This document shows, piece by piece, positions 24,919-36,500 of a stretch of 64,000 nt of DNA. Source of the DNA: Synchiropus splendidus (Eukaryota; Chordata; Actinopteri; Syngnathiformes; Callionymidae); the NCBI RefSeq assembly GCF_027744825.2, contig NC_071335.1:15504501-15568500 (forward strand), read 5' to 3'. The notes under the pieces are model-generated. The model saw only the letters and a list, made by a program, of their open reading frames with translations, made no database searches and was not told the origin of the DNA. The first letter of the stretch is position 1. The number at the start of each line of letters is the position of its first letter. A program made the position numbers and the translations under genes.

Positions 24919-25192
24919 CAATACTGATGTCACCAATACGTACTGTGATCATCTCAGGACTGCTGTAGTGGATTATCACCACCCGAGGTTTGTTATATTG
25001 CAGCGCAATTGGCCTAAACATTATGACCAGGCATCTCTCATATCCCACTGATCAGTGGAGGAGTCATCACAGCATGTCTCCTCAGAGTCACTGTGTCAGG
25101 AGTGAGGCTTTCCTCATAGCTAGTCATGTGATTTACAGGACGTTTATTTCCATCACAGTGCTCCTGTTGGCACCAAACTTCTCTTTAAATGA

Positions 25193-25198
25193 AATAAA
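25193..25198 (+). terminator. gde1: Candidate poly(A) signal of gde1 (AATAAA)
   Basis: Canonical AATAAA about 275 nt downstream of the gde1 stop codon. The first one seen in that direction. Confidence 0.6.
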
Positions 25199-26586
25199 AT
25201 ACTGTCCTTCACATGAATGATTTTCCTGCTCTTTTAAATGTGGCATTTTAAGCTTCAAAATAGTTTGATTTGTCAAATATTTATCACATCATTTATAGGA
25301 TTTTAACAGAATTTGTATACATCCATGTGTGGCATTTTAACTATAATGTTTTTGTTACGATGAAACGGTAAATAGCATCTGATTAGAATTTGTTTTTTTT
25401 CTTGGATGACAAATATGTAATGATGAGTCAGCAATAAGCGTGTGTTCTGCAGAATGTTTCAGGGTGCTGATTTGTTTTCTCATTTCAGGAATGCTGTTAT
25501 TTATCGTTATATAACAACGACAGTTCAACAGTTAAAACTGCAGGTTTCAGTTTGACAGAAAGGTGCAATTAAAATCATTTCTAAAGTCAAATACAAGTTT
25601 CTTGTGTTTTCTTTTTTTTCCAGTTCAAGATTGCTTCAGGTTTGGGGAAATTATTATGTAAATGCTGTTACGATAATCGGGGAAAAAAAGGAAGTGCAAA
25701 TATGTATTTTTGTTTCACCCTGTAACGACTTCTCACCAGGCAGATAGAACGTGACCGCAACGTAACACCTCACTGCTGGGGTCAGCGTCCACTGTCTGTC
25801 CGGAATAAAGGCCACTCTTTGTACTTTGACTCCTTGAGAATGTTTTCATTTTCTACCTCTTACTCAGCGCTGGACTCGGCAGTGATACATTGACCGTCTG
25901 TGTGTTGTCTGGGCTGTTGATAATCTGCTCCTGCTTTGCGTCAGACGATGACTGACCCTGACATCTGACTCTTAATATGAATCCAGAATTGAAACATGGA
26001 AATTGAAATCCCGGCTCTTGAGTCAAATCTATCTTGATCATGTTGTCATGCACTTGACTGTTAGGTTTTGCCTCCTCTTCTCAGATCACATTTTTATTAG
26101 GTGAAAGGTGGAAACTGGCCCGGCCCACAAAACACAATCTTGGGGGGCGTGTAGTGGCGTCACCGGAGGAGGGGGGGGTGGTCACCAGCTGACCAGAGTC
26201 ATCTGAAGTTCGGAGGCGGATGTGAATGTAAGCAACTTCAAAATAAAAGATTAGCAGCAATTCCATTTGTTTTTTTATAAACCAAACGTGATACGTTTTG
26301 CGGGCTGGCTAAATAAGATTGGGGTGATTCAGCAGAATTGGTTATTTTAATCGGTTGAGAATTGTTTACTCACGGTATCTTTATAATCAACACGGTCGTT
26401 TTCTTTGTTTTTCAAATTAATGTAGTTGACGACTTCTCAACAGGCACATACAAAGTTACCACATCGTAACCCCCCAGTGTCCCGTGTCTGGCCAGAACTT
26501 CTTTTTTTTTTTTCAAAATATGTATTCAAATATCCCAAGTTATTTTTTAAGTTTGAGTTATATGGGAAGAGCGGTGGACACAAATA
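25199..26586. other. gde1-mcrip2 intergenic spacer
   Basis: Only AT-rich sequence and short unsupported frames are visible. It may contain distal gde1 3' UTR or upstream control of mcrip2. Confidence 0.5.
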
Positions 26587-26646
26587 AAAATAATACACTA
26601 AATACACAATATATATATATATATTGTGTATTTAGTGTATTATTTT
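26587..26646. repeat. Perfect 60-bp palindrome
   Basis: Bases 26587-26616 are the exact reverse complement of 26617-26646, with no spacer. The arms start AAAATAATACACTAAATACA and meet in an (AT)n centre. A diverged half-copy (AAATAATACACTAACTACAC) follows at about 26,650-26,670 and leads into the TA microsatellite. It resembles a foldback or terminal-repeat relic. Confidence 0.9.
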
Positions 26647-26667
26647 ATAAAAATAATACACTAACTA

Positions 26668-26670
<3 letters not shown>

Positions 26671-26716
<46 letters not shown>
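26671..26716. repeat. (TA)n microsatellite
   Basis: 46 bases of uninterrupted TA, directly downstream of the palindrome unit and about 17 bp upstream of the mcrip2 promoter motif. Tyr-Ile repeat frames across it are not genes. Confidence 0.98.
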
Positions 26717-26717
<1 letters not shown>

Positions 26718-26732
26718 TTTTAATTTGACAGT

Positions 26733-26746
26733 CACTTCCGGAAGTG
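26733..26746. promoter_or_regulatory. mcrip2: Palindromic double ETS site, mcrip2 promoter
   Basis: CACTTCCGGAAGTG is a 14-bp palindrome carrying an ETS core (CCGGAAGT) on each strand. It lies at the start of the CpG-rich region (about 26,730-27,500) around mcrip2 exon 1. Such paired ETS sites are typical of TATA-less housekeeping promoters. The transcription start itself is not visible. Confidence 0.6.
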
Positions 26747-27127
26747 TTTGGATTCGCGGCATCCACCTTGACGGTGGAGTAGCGTGACAATTTTCCGTCC
26801 TGATGAAAACACTGCGTCCTTGTATCGTGTCAAGCAACCGGCGCCAGAAGCGAAGCATCAGCGGGTCACGCACTCCAGTGTCCGGGCCGCAGCCAAAGGT
26901 GTCCGGGCTGTAGCGGCTGGCAGACTGACCTCCATGTGGAGACGCGTTCTCCTTGGATGACCTACACGCAACGGATCACCTGCCGCTCCTGTGGATTTGT
27001 GTCGCGGGACCGAGTGCGAGACTCCACCGCAGACTCCCGGTCCGGTCAGCTGACTCGGTGGGGGGGGGGAGGAAAACGTGGCGACGTTTCTTCGACTGAC
27101 TTGGCTGGAAGTTGCACGCGCCACATG

Positions 27128-29893
27128 ATGTACACGATCACCCGAGGACCCAGCAAACTGGTGACACAGCGAAGGACAGGTGAGTTGAACCCAGGCGTGA
27201 TGCAACTCGACATCACTTCAGTGACGACGCATGCTGCTGTGACGTCAGCGGTCGAACACTCACACCGTTTCTGCCTCAAGGTCCCACTCAGCAAGTCGAG
27301 AGCAAGTTCTCCGAGCCCAAGTTCCGACCCACGTCCTGGCTCTCGTCGAAGTAAGTGAACTCGAGACGCGTGGGCCCGAAATACTCGACACACGTGGGTT
27401 GTCCGGCGCGATCATGTAACTCACCGTCGTGACCCGGCTGACTGCGATGTTTCCATCGTCGGACGCTACCTGTGACGGTGCGTTCACGGTCGGTCAGACA
27501 CCAGTGTTATGTCTGCGTGTCGCCCGTGTGTAGCCAGACGAGAACAATTCCAACCAGAGAAAAATGGTTGAGTTTCTGTCAAGTCAGGGCCAACATCAGC
27601 GGCCCGGGAGGATATTTGAGTTGGAGTTCTGGTTTCTAACTTCTCTCTGAACAGTTTGTTCAGTAAATATTGACTGCCTGCGAGTGAATTAGTGACAAAC
27701 AAATAATCACTTAAATTCATCAGTAACTGGAGTTTTCTTCTATTTTATTTTATTTCATTTGTGTAACATTGACTATTTATAGGACTGTAAGTCTTTTTTT
27801 ATTATTTATTTACATGTACTGAGTATTTTTGTGACATTTGTTATGAATCTAATCGTTTCGTATTTTTCTTCTCTGCACTTTCTCTTCTTTTGATGCTAAC
27901 AGTTAGCATCACACTGTTAGCATCAAAATTCAATTGTGTCATGCTGATTCTATTCATAGTTTGGACAAACTCATCCGATAACATAACTAAACACTGGTGT
28001 GCAGCAGGGTTGCATCAGCGGAAAGTTTTGTGGGAAGCGTGTGGCAGAAATCCTGTCATGGCGGATGTTGCATATTAAAGCTCCAGAGCATCTTGGATAC
28101 ACTTTTGAGGAGCCAAGAATATCTTGATAAACAACCAGTGGGTCATGAATAAGCTGCAGGATGGAGTGAAACCCAAAGCAATAAATGGTCATTCTGAGTG
28201 TGAGAGGGAACCAGAGTCCCAGAAGGAAACTCAAACAAAGTGCAGTCTGAGCCACATCGGTGCTAAGTTGGTGAAATATTTGAGCCGAAAACTGACAATA
28301 AATGGTTGAAATGTCTTTTCTGCACCTGCAGCGCTCCTCCTCCAAAGATCGTGTTCAACCGTCTGAACGGGAAACGCTACCACAGCAGCACCACGCTGCA
28401 GAGCAACGGCGCTGCAGAGGGATTCACGCCCGCGCACGAGGAGAACGTCAGATTTGTGTACGAAGGTGAGACGCGACGCTGCTGCTGCATGTGGGTGAAA
28501 GGGCAGCGCCAGGACACAGGTCTCCAGCCCGAGGGGCCAGGAGTTGTGAGGATTAAAGACTGCTGAACTTTACCCTCCAGTGACTGACGGTTAAGAGCAT
28601 CAAACCCTTCCTGGTGTCGTTCAAACCCTCGTCATCTGTGAGCTGAATAAGTCTGTAGTACTTTACTTCATTTTGCCTGTTTTTTTCTACATTTATATCT
28701 TCAGTATTTTTCATATTTAGTGCCACTTTCAATATCTTTTTCTGCTTAATATTTTGACATTTGGCCCTTATGCATTCTCTATTATTAACCTGAGCTGAGA
28801 ATAGACAACTTTTTTGATTTCACTATTATGTTTTTTTTTCTTTATATGCACATACAATTTAGCAAGCATTGTATAATATATCATAAATGAAAAATTATCA
28901 TATTATTAGTTACCCATGTTTAATTTTTTTCTTATTTTTTTATGTATTTATTTATATTTTAGAATACTGAATACAGACATTACAGAAAAAAATTTGCTTT
29001 TTTGCCACACCCGTTGCGAGCATTCTTCTCAGATGTGAAGACAAAGCTCGCCCGGAACATATGTTATATAACATGTTCTCAAACATGTTGCACCTGACTC
29101 ACCTGCTCCTTGTGTTTCCTGCAGCGTGGCAGGAGGTGGAGCAGAAGCTGGAGGTGGTGGGAGAATCCAACACTCGACAGGGGCCCGTTCATTACGCCGA
29201 GAAGACTCCCGGCGCTGTGATGAAGAGTATGTTCCCACCTCTTCCTCCTCTCTCTCGCCAGTTTTGAACCTGACTGCGAATCATGAAGTCGGCATCTTCA
29301 AAGGAAGTTGAAGTCGTAAATCTGAAGCGAGGACAGGGGGGACAGACAGCCAGCTTCCTCCCCTGCACTGTTTTGCATTTGCAAGTTTCCTTTATTTGCC
29401 CCGTAATTCTTCCAACAAGAGCCGTTTTATTTGTGTCACTGTCATGACAGAATGCATAGTGTTGATGTGCATTGTGAACCAAGAGTTCATGAGAGAATTC
29501 AGATTCAGAGTTGTATTATTATTATATAATAATAATTTATATATATTTTTTTTTATTTTATTTTTATTTTTTTTTTCTATCGTTGGATGTTCTTTATCAT
29601 GATGAGGTGGAATAAAAATTTGCTATATATGTAATTTTATATCATAAAATGTGACCATGAAAAAAATAAGAACATTGCACTGATGCCTACAAATGAATAA
29701 TTAAAATAAAAATAATATTCTATTGCACAGACAAATGCTTTTGGCTCTTCATGAAAGAAATTGATTTCAGTATCTTAAGACAATAGCCACCTACGGTATA
29801 ATCTCCTCCTGTTGCTCCGCAGACTTCGTGCCCATCGACCTGGAAGAGTGGTGGGCCAAGCGTTTCCTGGCCAACATCGCCAGCCTGTCATGA
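27128..29893 (+). CDS. mcrip2: MAPK-regulated corepressor-interacting protein 2 (FAM195A)
   Basis: Five exons splice in phase: 27128-27179, 27281-27350, 28332-28465, 29125-29226, 29823-29893, giving 142 aa. The protein opens MYTITRGPSKLVTQRRTGPT, nearly the same as human MCRIP2. It then carries IVFNRLNGKRY, the family core TPAHEENVRFVYEAWQEVE (about residues 73-91), PVHYAEKTP and the C-terminal NFVPIDLEEWWAKRFLA. MCRIP proteins bind CtBP-type corepressors and the DDX6/stress-granule machinery and are ERK targets. This paralogue is the less studied one. The start was chosen by similarity: an ATG one codon upstream (27125) and another in-frame ATG at 26957 are also open. The 3' neighbour slx4 is convergent. 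Confidence 0.93.
27888..27928. repeat. 15-bp perfect hairpin in mcrip2 intron 2
   Basis: Bases 27888-27902 are the exact reverse complement of 27914-27928 around an 11-base loop. The GTTAGCATC word occurs in both the loop and the right arm, so slippage may have built it. The stem is short for a miRNA precursor. Confidence 0.75.
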
Positions 29894-30423
29894 CGGCCGG
29901 GTCACTGGAGGTGGGACGGGAAGCAGCGTGTTGACGCTTCACCTGCAGCCGAGAGGATCTAAAGGGCTACCGGTCTCTCTGAAGCTGATTCATCGCCTTG
30001 CTTTGCCTGCTGCTGGACGGTGAATGCACTACATGAAAGCCGCCACGTTGGCTTCCAGAACTGTGGTGGTGGTGATGTGACGCCTCTTTTCTCTTCTGGA
30101 ATGTGTGGCTGGTTAGATGTTGAGGTTTTTCTGCTGGTTTTTGACTAAATCATCTGTAGATGTTTGTCTACTGAACAGCTGAAGTAAAAATGGCTTTTTT
30201 TTTAAAAAGTGAGTGTTAAGATGGCAGTTTATTCCTGAAACACGCCGACACATTAGACAAATATTTACCATCATACAACCTAAAAACTAGAAATCAAAGA
30301 GGCATTGATGGAGTGAAACCCTCAGTGTTTCATGGTGGCCCTCTGTCATTCGAAAGCCTGTTGACCTTTAACCTGCGCCACACAGTGAAGCAGCGTTTCC
30401 CTTCAACACTCAAACCTCCACAG

Positions 30424-30486
30424 GCGGAGAACCGCAAGCAGAAGATCCAGGCTAAGCTCGTGGGTCTGGGCAACAGTCCTTTCTAG
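30424..30486 (+). other. Coding-looking segment of unknown origin
   Basis: After CCTCCACAG, which could serve as a splice acceptor, the plus strand reads AENRKQKIQAKLVGLGNSPF and then TAG. Codon third positions are mostly G or C, unlike the AT-rich surroundings. The frame is open back to 30220 (88 codons) but has no ATG. I do not recognise the peptide. It does not join mcrip2 in the right phase: donors of exons 1-4 are phase 1 or 2. It lies where the 3' UTRs of mcrip2 and slx4 should be. It could be a terminal exon, a processed relic or chance. Confidence 0.3.
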
Positions 30487-30499
30487 AAATCTTCACTTA

Positions 30500-30505
30500 T
30501 TTATT
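30500..30505 (-). terminator. slx4: Candidate poly(A) signal of slx4 (AATAAA)
   Basis: TTTATT on the plus strand is AATAAA on the minus strand, 92 nt past the slx4 stop. A second one lies at 30228-30233. Confidence 0.55.
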
Positions 30506-30531
30506 TTCACAGTAATATCATAAAACTGAAC

Positions 30532-30537
30532 AATAAA
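30532..30537 (+). terminator. mcrip2: Candidate poly(A) signal of mcrip2 (AATAAA)
   Basis: First canonical AATAAA on the plus strand after the mcrip2 stop (about 640 nt downstream). It lies beyond the slx4 signal of the opposite strand, so the two 3' ends would overlap. Confidence 0.5.
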
Positions 30538-30596
30538 AACATTTTAAAGTAAATGCTAAAAGAAACTCAATTCATGAGACATCATGGTAAACTTTT

Positions 30597-33500
30597 TCAA
30601 ACCGCTGGAGCGGCTCGCTTCCTGCTGGCCACCTTGCTGCCCGTCTTCTTCACCCGCCTGCGGGTGGGTGCCGCCTGTCCAGGTTTGGCGGTGGTAAAGG
30701 TGATGCACTGCGAGTCCAGGTAGTCCATGAGCTTGGCGGCTCCCAGACGGACGCCTGCCTCCTTCAGCCGCCGCTGCAGGTCGGACAGCACCAAAGGCTG
30801 GTACTGGAGGATCTGACTGTGAAGCGCCGGGTCAGACAGGATGAAGGAGCGCACGGCCTGCAGGCGCTCCTGCAGCCGGGACACTGCCTGAGACGCAGAC
30901 ACGACCCCGTCGCTGTCCGAGTCACCGTCGGAGGACAAGCACAACTCTGGGTTGGACCTGTAAAGGGAACATGAAGCGTGAACTGCAGACGATGCAGGAG
31001 ACCACAGTGCACATAAGAAGCTCCTTCTCTCACACAGACATCAGCTAAAGCTTGAAAAGGCAGGAACACCCCAACAAAACTCATGCCTCCTCCCACCACT
31101 AGATGGCAGTATTTCCCGTTAGCTCACAAACAAGCGGCGTCTATGAATGTGATAAATCCAACAAAAGAGAAATTGAGCCACGAGAACTGACCAGAAACGC
31201 GCATGAATTCAACAATGCAGCTGATCTACCTTGTAGCTGGACAAGTCTTTCGGTGACCCACCTGTCAGACTCCGCTGTCGATGAGGTGGTGGAGTCCTGC
31301 GATGCAGACAGAGACTCAGCCTCCCTCTCTGACTCCTTCAGGCCGTATTTGGCAGGCGAGCTGGCGGGCGGCGCTCTGGGCTCTTTAAACGTGACGCTGT
31401 GGGTGGAAGGGAACAATCTCCTGCCGGGTCCCACCGAAGCCACCGCAGGTCCCTCTGTCCTTGCGGATGGGGGCTCGCCTTCCGAGTCAGAGCTCACCAG
31501 CTGATGGGTGTACTGGTGGATCTCCTTCAGCTTGAGGACCATCTGGCGCTTGGGTAAGGGTCGCACACCAAACCTGTGCAGTGAAAAAAATGAAAAACCA
31601 TAGGGTTGAAAATGAGCAGCTTGGTGGAGGTCTGCGCTCTCCAAGTGCGTTTCTGGTAAATGACGTCATGGCGGTGTGGTGAAATGTGACGCCATCATGT
31701 CACAGTGTCTCTCTGGAGACTCACCTGTTGAGTTTGTTCTTGAGCTCCGGCGTGTCCATGTCAGAGTAGTGAGGCATTGGTGTGATGGGCACCAGAGAGC
31801 GACGCTTCTTACGCGCCGCGGCTGAAGAGACAGAAGCCGATGGAGACAGGAAATAAACAACTGTGCTCTTAACGTACGTGTTTCCAACTGAAGAAGAAGT
31901 GCACTGACCCGGTGTTTTGAGCTGGGGCGGAGGATTTAAGCGCTCTGCCAGAGTTAGCGGCTCCTCCTCCTCGTCCTCCTCCCAGCTGTCCCAGATACGA
32001 GAGTCCAAAAGTCCCACCTCAGGCTTCTCCTGTGTGAAGGAGGATGATGCAGCCTGGTGCTCTGGACTCCCTGCGTCTGGGGCGTGGAAGGGTCGGACTT
32101 GAGGAGGTGTCGCAGGCTTGTTTGGCGGCGACGGACACTCTCTGTCGCCGCTGTCTTCCAGCCTCAGACTGAAGCAGCCAGGATTCTCAGGCGCGTCCAC
32201 GCACGCATCAAGACCCCAGGAATCATTGAAAGCCATGGGAGGTTCGTCCATGAACATGAAGCTCTGCTGGAAGCTGGTCTCACGTGTTTCGCCCTCATCA
32301 CTACTCCTCCTATCCTGCACCCCCGAGCTCTTTGAGACGCCTGCAGAGTCGCTGCTGGACTTCATGCGCAGGTCACTACAAGGTGGCTCCTCTGAAAAGT
32401 CAGACATGGGGTCAAGGTGGAAGCTTCCCACCTCTTTCTCCTCAGGGCTCCTGCTCTGTTCCAGACTTTGTTTTTCAGCTGTGGTGTCGAGTGGGGACGG
32501 AGCAGGAAGTGCCAAGGGTTGGTCTGACACCTGCAAGTTCACCGGCGTGCTGCTGTAGACTTTATGCTGCTGGTGCATCGGCGTGTGCTGGATGGAGGCA
32601 CTCGGGCACGGAGGAGGACGTGCCATCACACTGCATGGTGAAACTGAAACACTGACCTCTTGGCTTCTTTGTAACCTGGAGATGGCGCTGAAGGAGGCTG
32701 AGACCTGGAGTGGCGCTTTGCTATCATCGGGTGAATGAGGAGAAGAGTGGGAGGAAGAGTCACTTTTGGGGAACAGCTGCAGTCTTTTCGCCTCAGCGGA
32801 GCTTTGTTTCCTGGGTTGCACTGGTGTGGAGGGGATCAGCCAAGACACCTCTGGGGAGCAGTCGTCCAGACTCTGCTCACAGCTGGGAGCAGGTTGATGT
32901 TGAGCAACAGGACTGAGCGATGGTTTGAGTGTCTCAGCGACGTCATTAGGCGCAGGCAGGTCAGGTGAAGACGGAGGGTTGACTGGACTCTGAAGAGCAG
33001 CCCCCTCACCATCATCACTGGAGTCTGACAAAACTATCAACTCAGGCTCCTTCTTCAAGAGAGGTGGAACAAGAGAAGCTGGCGAGCAGATAGTACGGGG
33101 ACCTTGGCTCTCTCTTTTCACACCCAGGTCTTCTTTTGAACTGTTGTGTCCTGCCTCACCTCCGGCCCCAAATGTGTCCCCGTCCACAGGCGACACGCCG
33201 GCGAGGGGCAGGTTAGACGTCCGAGGACTGAAGGGCAGATCGTCCACCACGCTGCCAGATGAGTGAAGCAGTGTGTAGGCAGGAGCTTTAAAAGAGCTGT
33301 GTGTTTTTGGAGGAGTGGATTTAGGAGCGCCATCCTCTGGGTCGCCTCCGTCCGAGTCTGAAAACAGGCGATTGTATGTGCTCTCAAGATTACAGTCGGA
33401 GACTTTACTTAATCCAGAGGGACTTTTCAGCTGTGTAAACTTCTCTCCAGTATTCCTCTCCTCCTCCACGCTGTCCAGCTCTTCCTCCTTCTTCCTCTGC

Positions 33501-36500
33501 GTGGCAGCAAACTCATAAATCTCCTCCAGCTCCTCCTCATTCACCAGTTCCTCCTGGAGCTCCTCTCCACCTGGAGCGACCTCATCACCATCTACTTCAA
33601 GACCTTTGCAGTCATCCCTTTCTCCGTCTTCCACTTGGTTCTCATCCTCCTCCTCCTCCCTCCACATGGAGTGGATGAGCTCCATGAAAAACTGGTCTGT
33701 GACGTTACTCGGATGATGTTCTTGGACCATGTTGTCATCATCACGGCCAGTTGTCGTCTCGTCCGGACCAAGCTCACAGAGCTGCTGCAGCTCCTGTAAG
33801 TCATACCTTAACAACACAAGAAGAGAGTTACACTGTTGAAAAACCACTTCACTCTAACACTGATTCAGAGTCCACAACATCATGGCCAGCAGGCGACAAA
33901 AAACAAATACAGCTAAAACATGCACAGAAAATATTCTCTTTAAGTCAAAATATATTAGCTGCAATTAAAAATAAATTAAGATTTCAGTCCAAAAACTTGA
34001 TCTCTTCTCTCAGCTCTAACCACAGAGCACTGTTCTAGGGCCTAAACACCATGACAACACATGCGACTCTGCTTTTCATAGATGGTCTGCAGATCTAAGT
34101 GGGAAAATCCTGACCTGTGTTGTCCACAACCCACCAGGATTTGATAAGAAACTACCCCTCAGAGCACTTACCCTTTACCACCAACCACATGCTGCCTCAA
34201 TATCCCTCCCTCACACATCTTTAGGGCGAGCATTTAGATGCCCATGTCTGGTTTTAGATCAGGACACTGCACCGAAGCAGCCACTCTTACAGCTTGCAGC
34301 AGCAGCAGCAGGCATGGGTGAGAGCAATGTTACTGCATTGCATCCACCCCTGGCTGGGAATCAAAGGCATTCTGCTTAGTTGGTTGGGGCTTCATCCACA
34401 GCAGAATGTACATGTGGAGTTCCACAAGGTGTCATTTTAGGCCCTGTCCCATTTTCATCTACGTGCCACCTCAATAGAGGGATAGTATAGCACAGCATAG
34501 CCTGCCTGAGGAGACCCGAGAATGCATGACCATGCACCTCCACCCTTAAAAACGTACTTTTTTACACTTGCATTAACATATTATTCACCTATTTTCTTGC
34601 AAATCCCTGCTTTATCCAACCACATCCAGGTCCCTGTGGATGTGTACACATGTACAGTATGTGTACACAAAGACATCCCGGTCATGGTAGATAGCATTTA
34701 ACTGGTTTACTGACCCTGTTTTGTTGGGCTGTTGAATTGAAACACCAACCTGGATGCCAGTTCCAGAACATGAGGAAGCAGTGATGCTGTGAGGGAAACC
34801 TGGGCTGTATAGAGGAACTGCAGCAGAGCCAGCACAGCTTCTCCAGGCACGTCAGTGATCAGCACTCTCCGAGCTTCAGCCAGTCCTTCCTCCTTCACCC
34901 CGAAAGCTTCTTCATGCACCTGTCATCCCAATCATTATGTCATGATGACAGGTCATCTTTTTCTTCTTCACATTTCTACTCATGAACAGTTACCATTTCC
35001 GCCAGCAGAGGGCAGCGAGCGTACAGCATGAACGAGTGCGCGAAGTAGACTTCTCCACTGTCCACTTGAAGCTGCACATCGCTGAGTTGAGGATTGTTGA
35101 CCATGCTGCTTAAATCCGAGGAAAGTCTGGACAGCGCACCCTATTGAGTGGACAAGAGAAAACAAACAATTAAAGACTGTTTAAAGAAAATGTACAACAT
35201 TGCAGTGAACCTACGAAGCGGTGACCGCTGTGTGTATTTGCTCCTCCTGCTCCTTCTTTGACTGGGAGAGTTGCTTCAGGTAGAAACCCACTGACACGCT
35301 GCTTAGAGTTCATAGATGTCTCATGTGGGAGGAAGCCACTTAGCTGCAGGTTTGAAGAAACACAGGATCTTTTGTCTGCAGAAACACAGTAAAACAGTCT
35401 GAAATGTGCCAGCTGGTGTGTTGTGCTGAAAGGAAACCTGTCACAATAATAGGAGCAACAAAAAAAAGCCCAACAACAGCGTTACCTTCAACACAACCTT
35501 CAGCACTGAAGCCACACTGGGTGAAAGTGAGGCCGTCCTCCGCCAGCTCCATCAGGTCTCTGAGGCTCTGGCTGCCCATTGGAAGCGCCAAAGTTCCGGG
35601 AGTGGATGGAGCTGAAGAGCAGGAGGCCGTCTGGGACGAAGGCAGAGTTGAACTTGGGGGTTTTGTGATGGGAGTTGATTCCCTTGCAGGTGGATCGCAA
35701 GGATTTTGTTTGGGGATGGCATCAGAGGAAGCACCAGCTACCTGCAGCAAAATTGATATCACAAATTGTCATCACTGAAAAACCATGTTGTTACAGATTC
35801 TCAACATAACCAGGCCCCGGGTTCTTACCACAGGTGGTTTCCAAGGTTGGATGAACTCCTGAAGCTCTGGAGAATAGAAGTCAGTGATGGCTGCTTCTTT
35901 GACTAGTGCGCTCTTCTGCCAAAGGGGGGCGGTGCCACTCCAGGCAGGCAGGCTGCTGGGGCACAGCGTTGGGGTGGGGGGTGAGGGCGCACGATTTTGT
36001 AAAAGAAGAGCAGAGACTCGGTCCTGCAGCCTTTTAAGAGCCTCTTCTGCATCCTGAATCAGAAGCAGCGGAGGCGGACGAGTAACGGCACCTCTTCTCT
36101 TCTTCCCACGACTCTTCCCTGCTGAAGGTGGAGCAACAGACTCCGATGAAGCCAAACAGCCACTCTTCATTTTCAAGGCACCGTGTACAAATGACCACGA
36201 CATAACTGCTCTATGAAGGTGGGTGGCTTTGAGCATGTACATCCACTTTGTCTCAGACTTCCAGAGCTACTATTACTGACAGACAGCAAAAGTTAATGGC
36301 GGAAATACGAACGAAAGAAGAGGAAGCGTTTGGGTCAAATGAAAATAAATATGAAATTAAAATGCCCTCTTTTAATTCACTTTAATGTAGATTATTCACC
36401 ATTATAAAGTCTTGTGTTGTGCTGTGGTAATAACTGTTTTCTCACAGTGTGTCTCATACCCTGAATTTAATATAGAAAGAATGACTGGCAAAACTTGAAT

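Noticed and set aside
26484..26873. Tyr-Ile repeat frames on both strands
   Set aside because: They are translations of the (TA)n tract and the flanking promoter sequence, with no coding features.
27888..27928. miRNA precursor
   Set aside because: The stem is only 15 bp with an 11-base loop, too short for a standard precursor, and matches no miRNA I know.
32057..32655. Several long plus-strand frames opposite slx4 exon 10
   Set aside because: They are shadows of a GC-rich coding exon. The minus-strand frame fits the SLX4 family and splices correctly.
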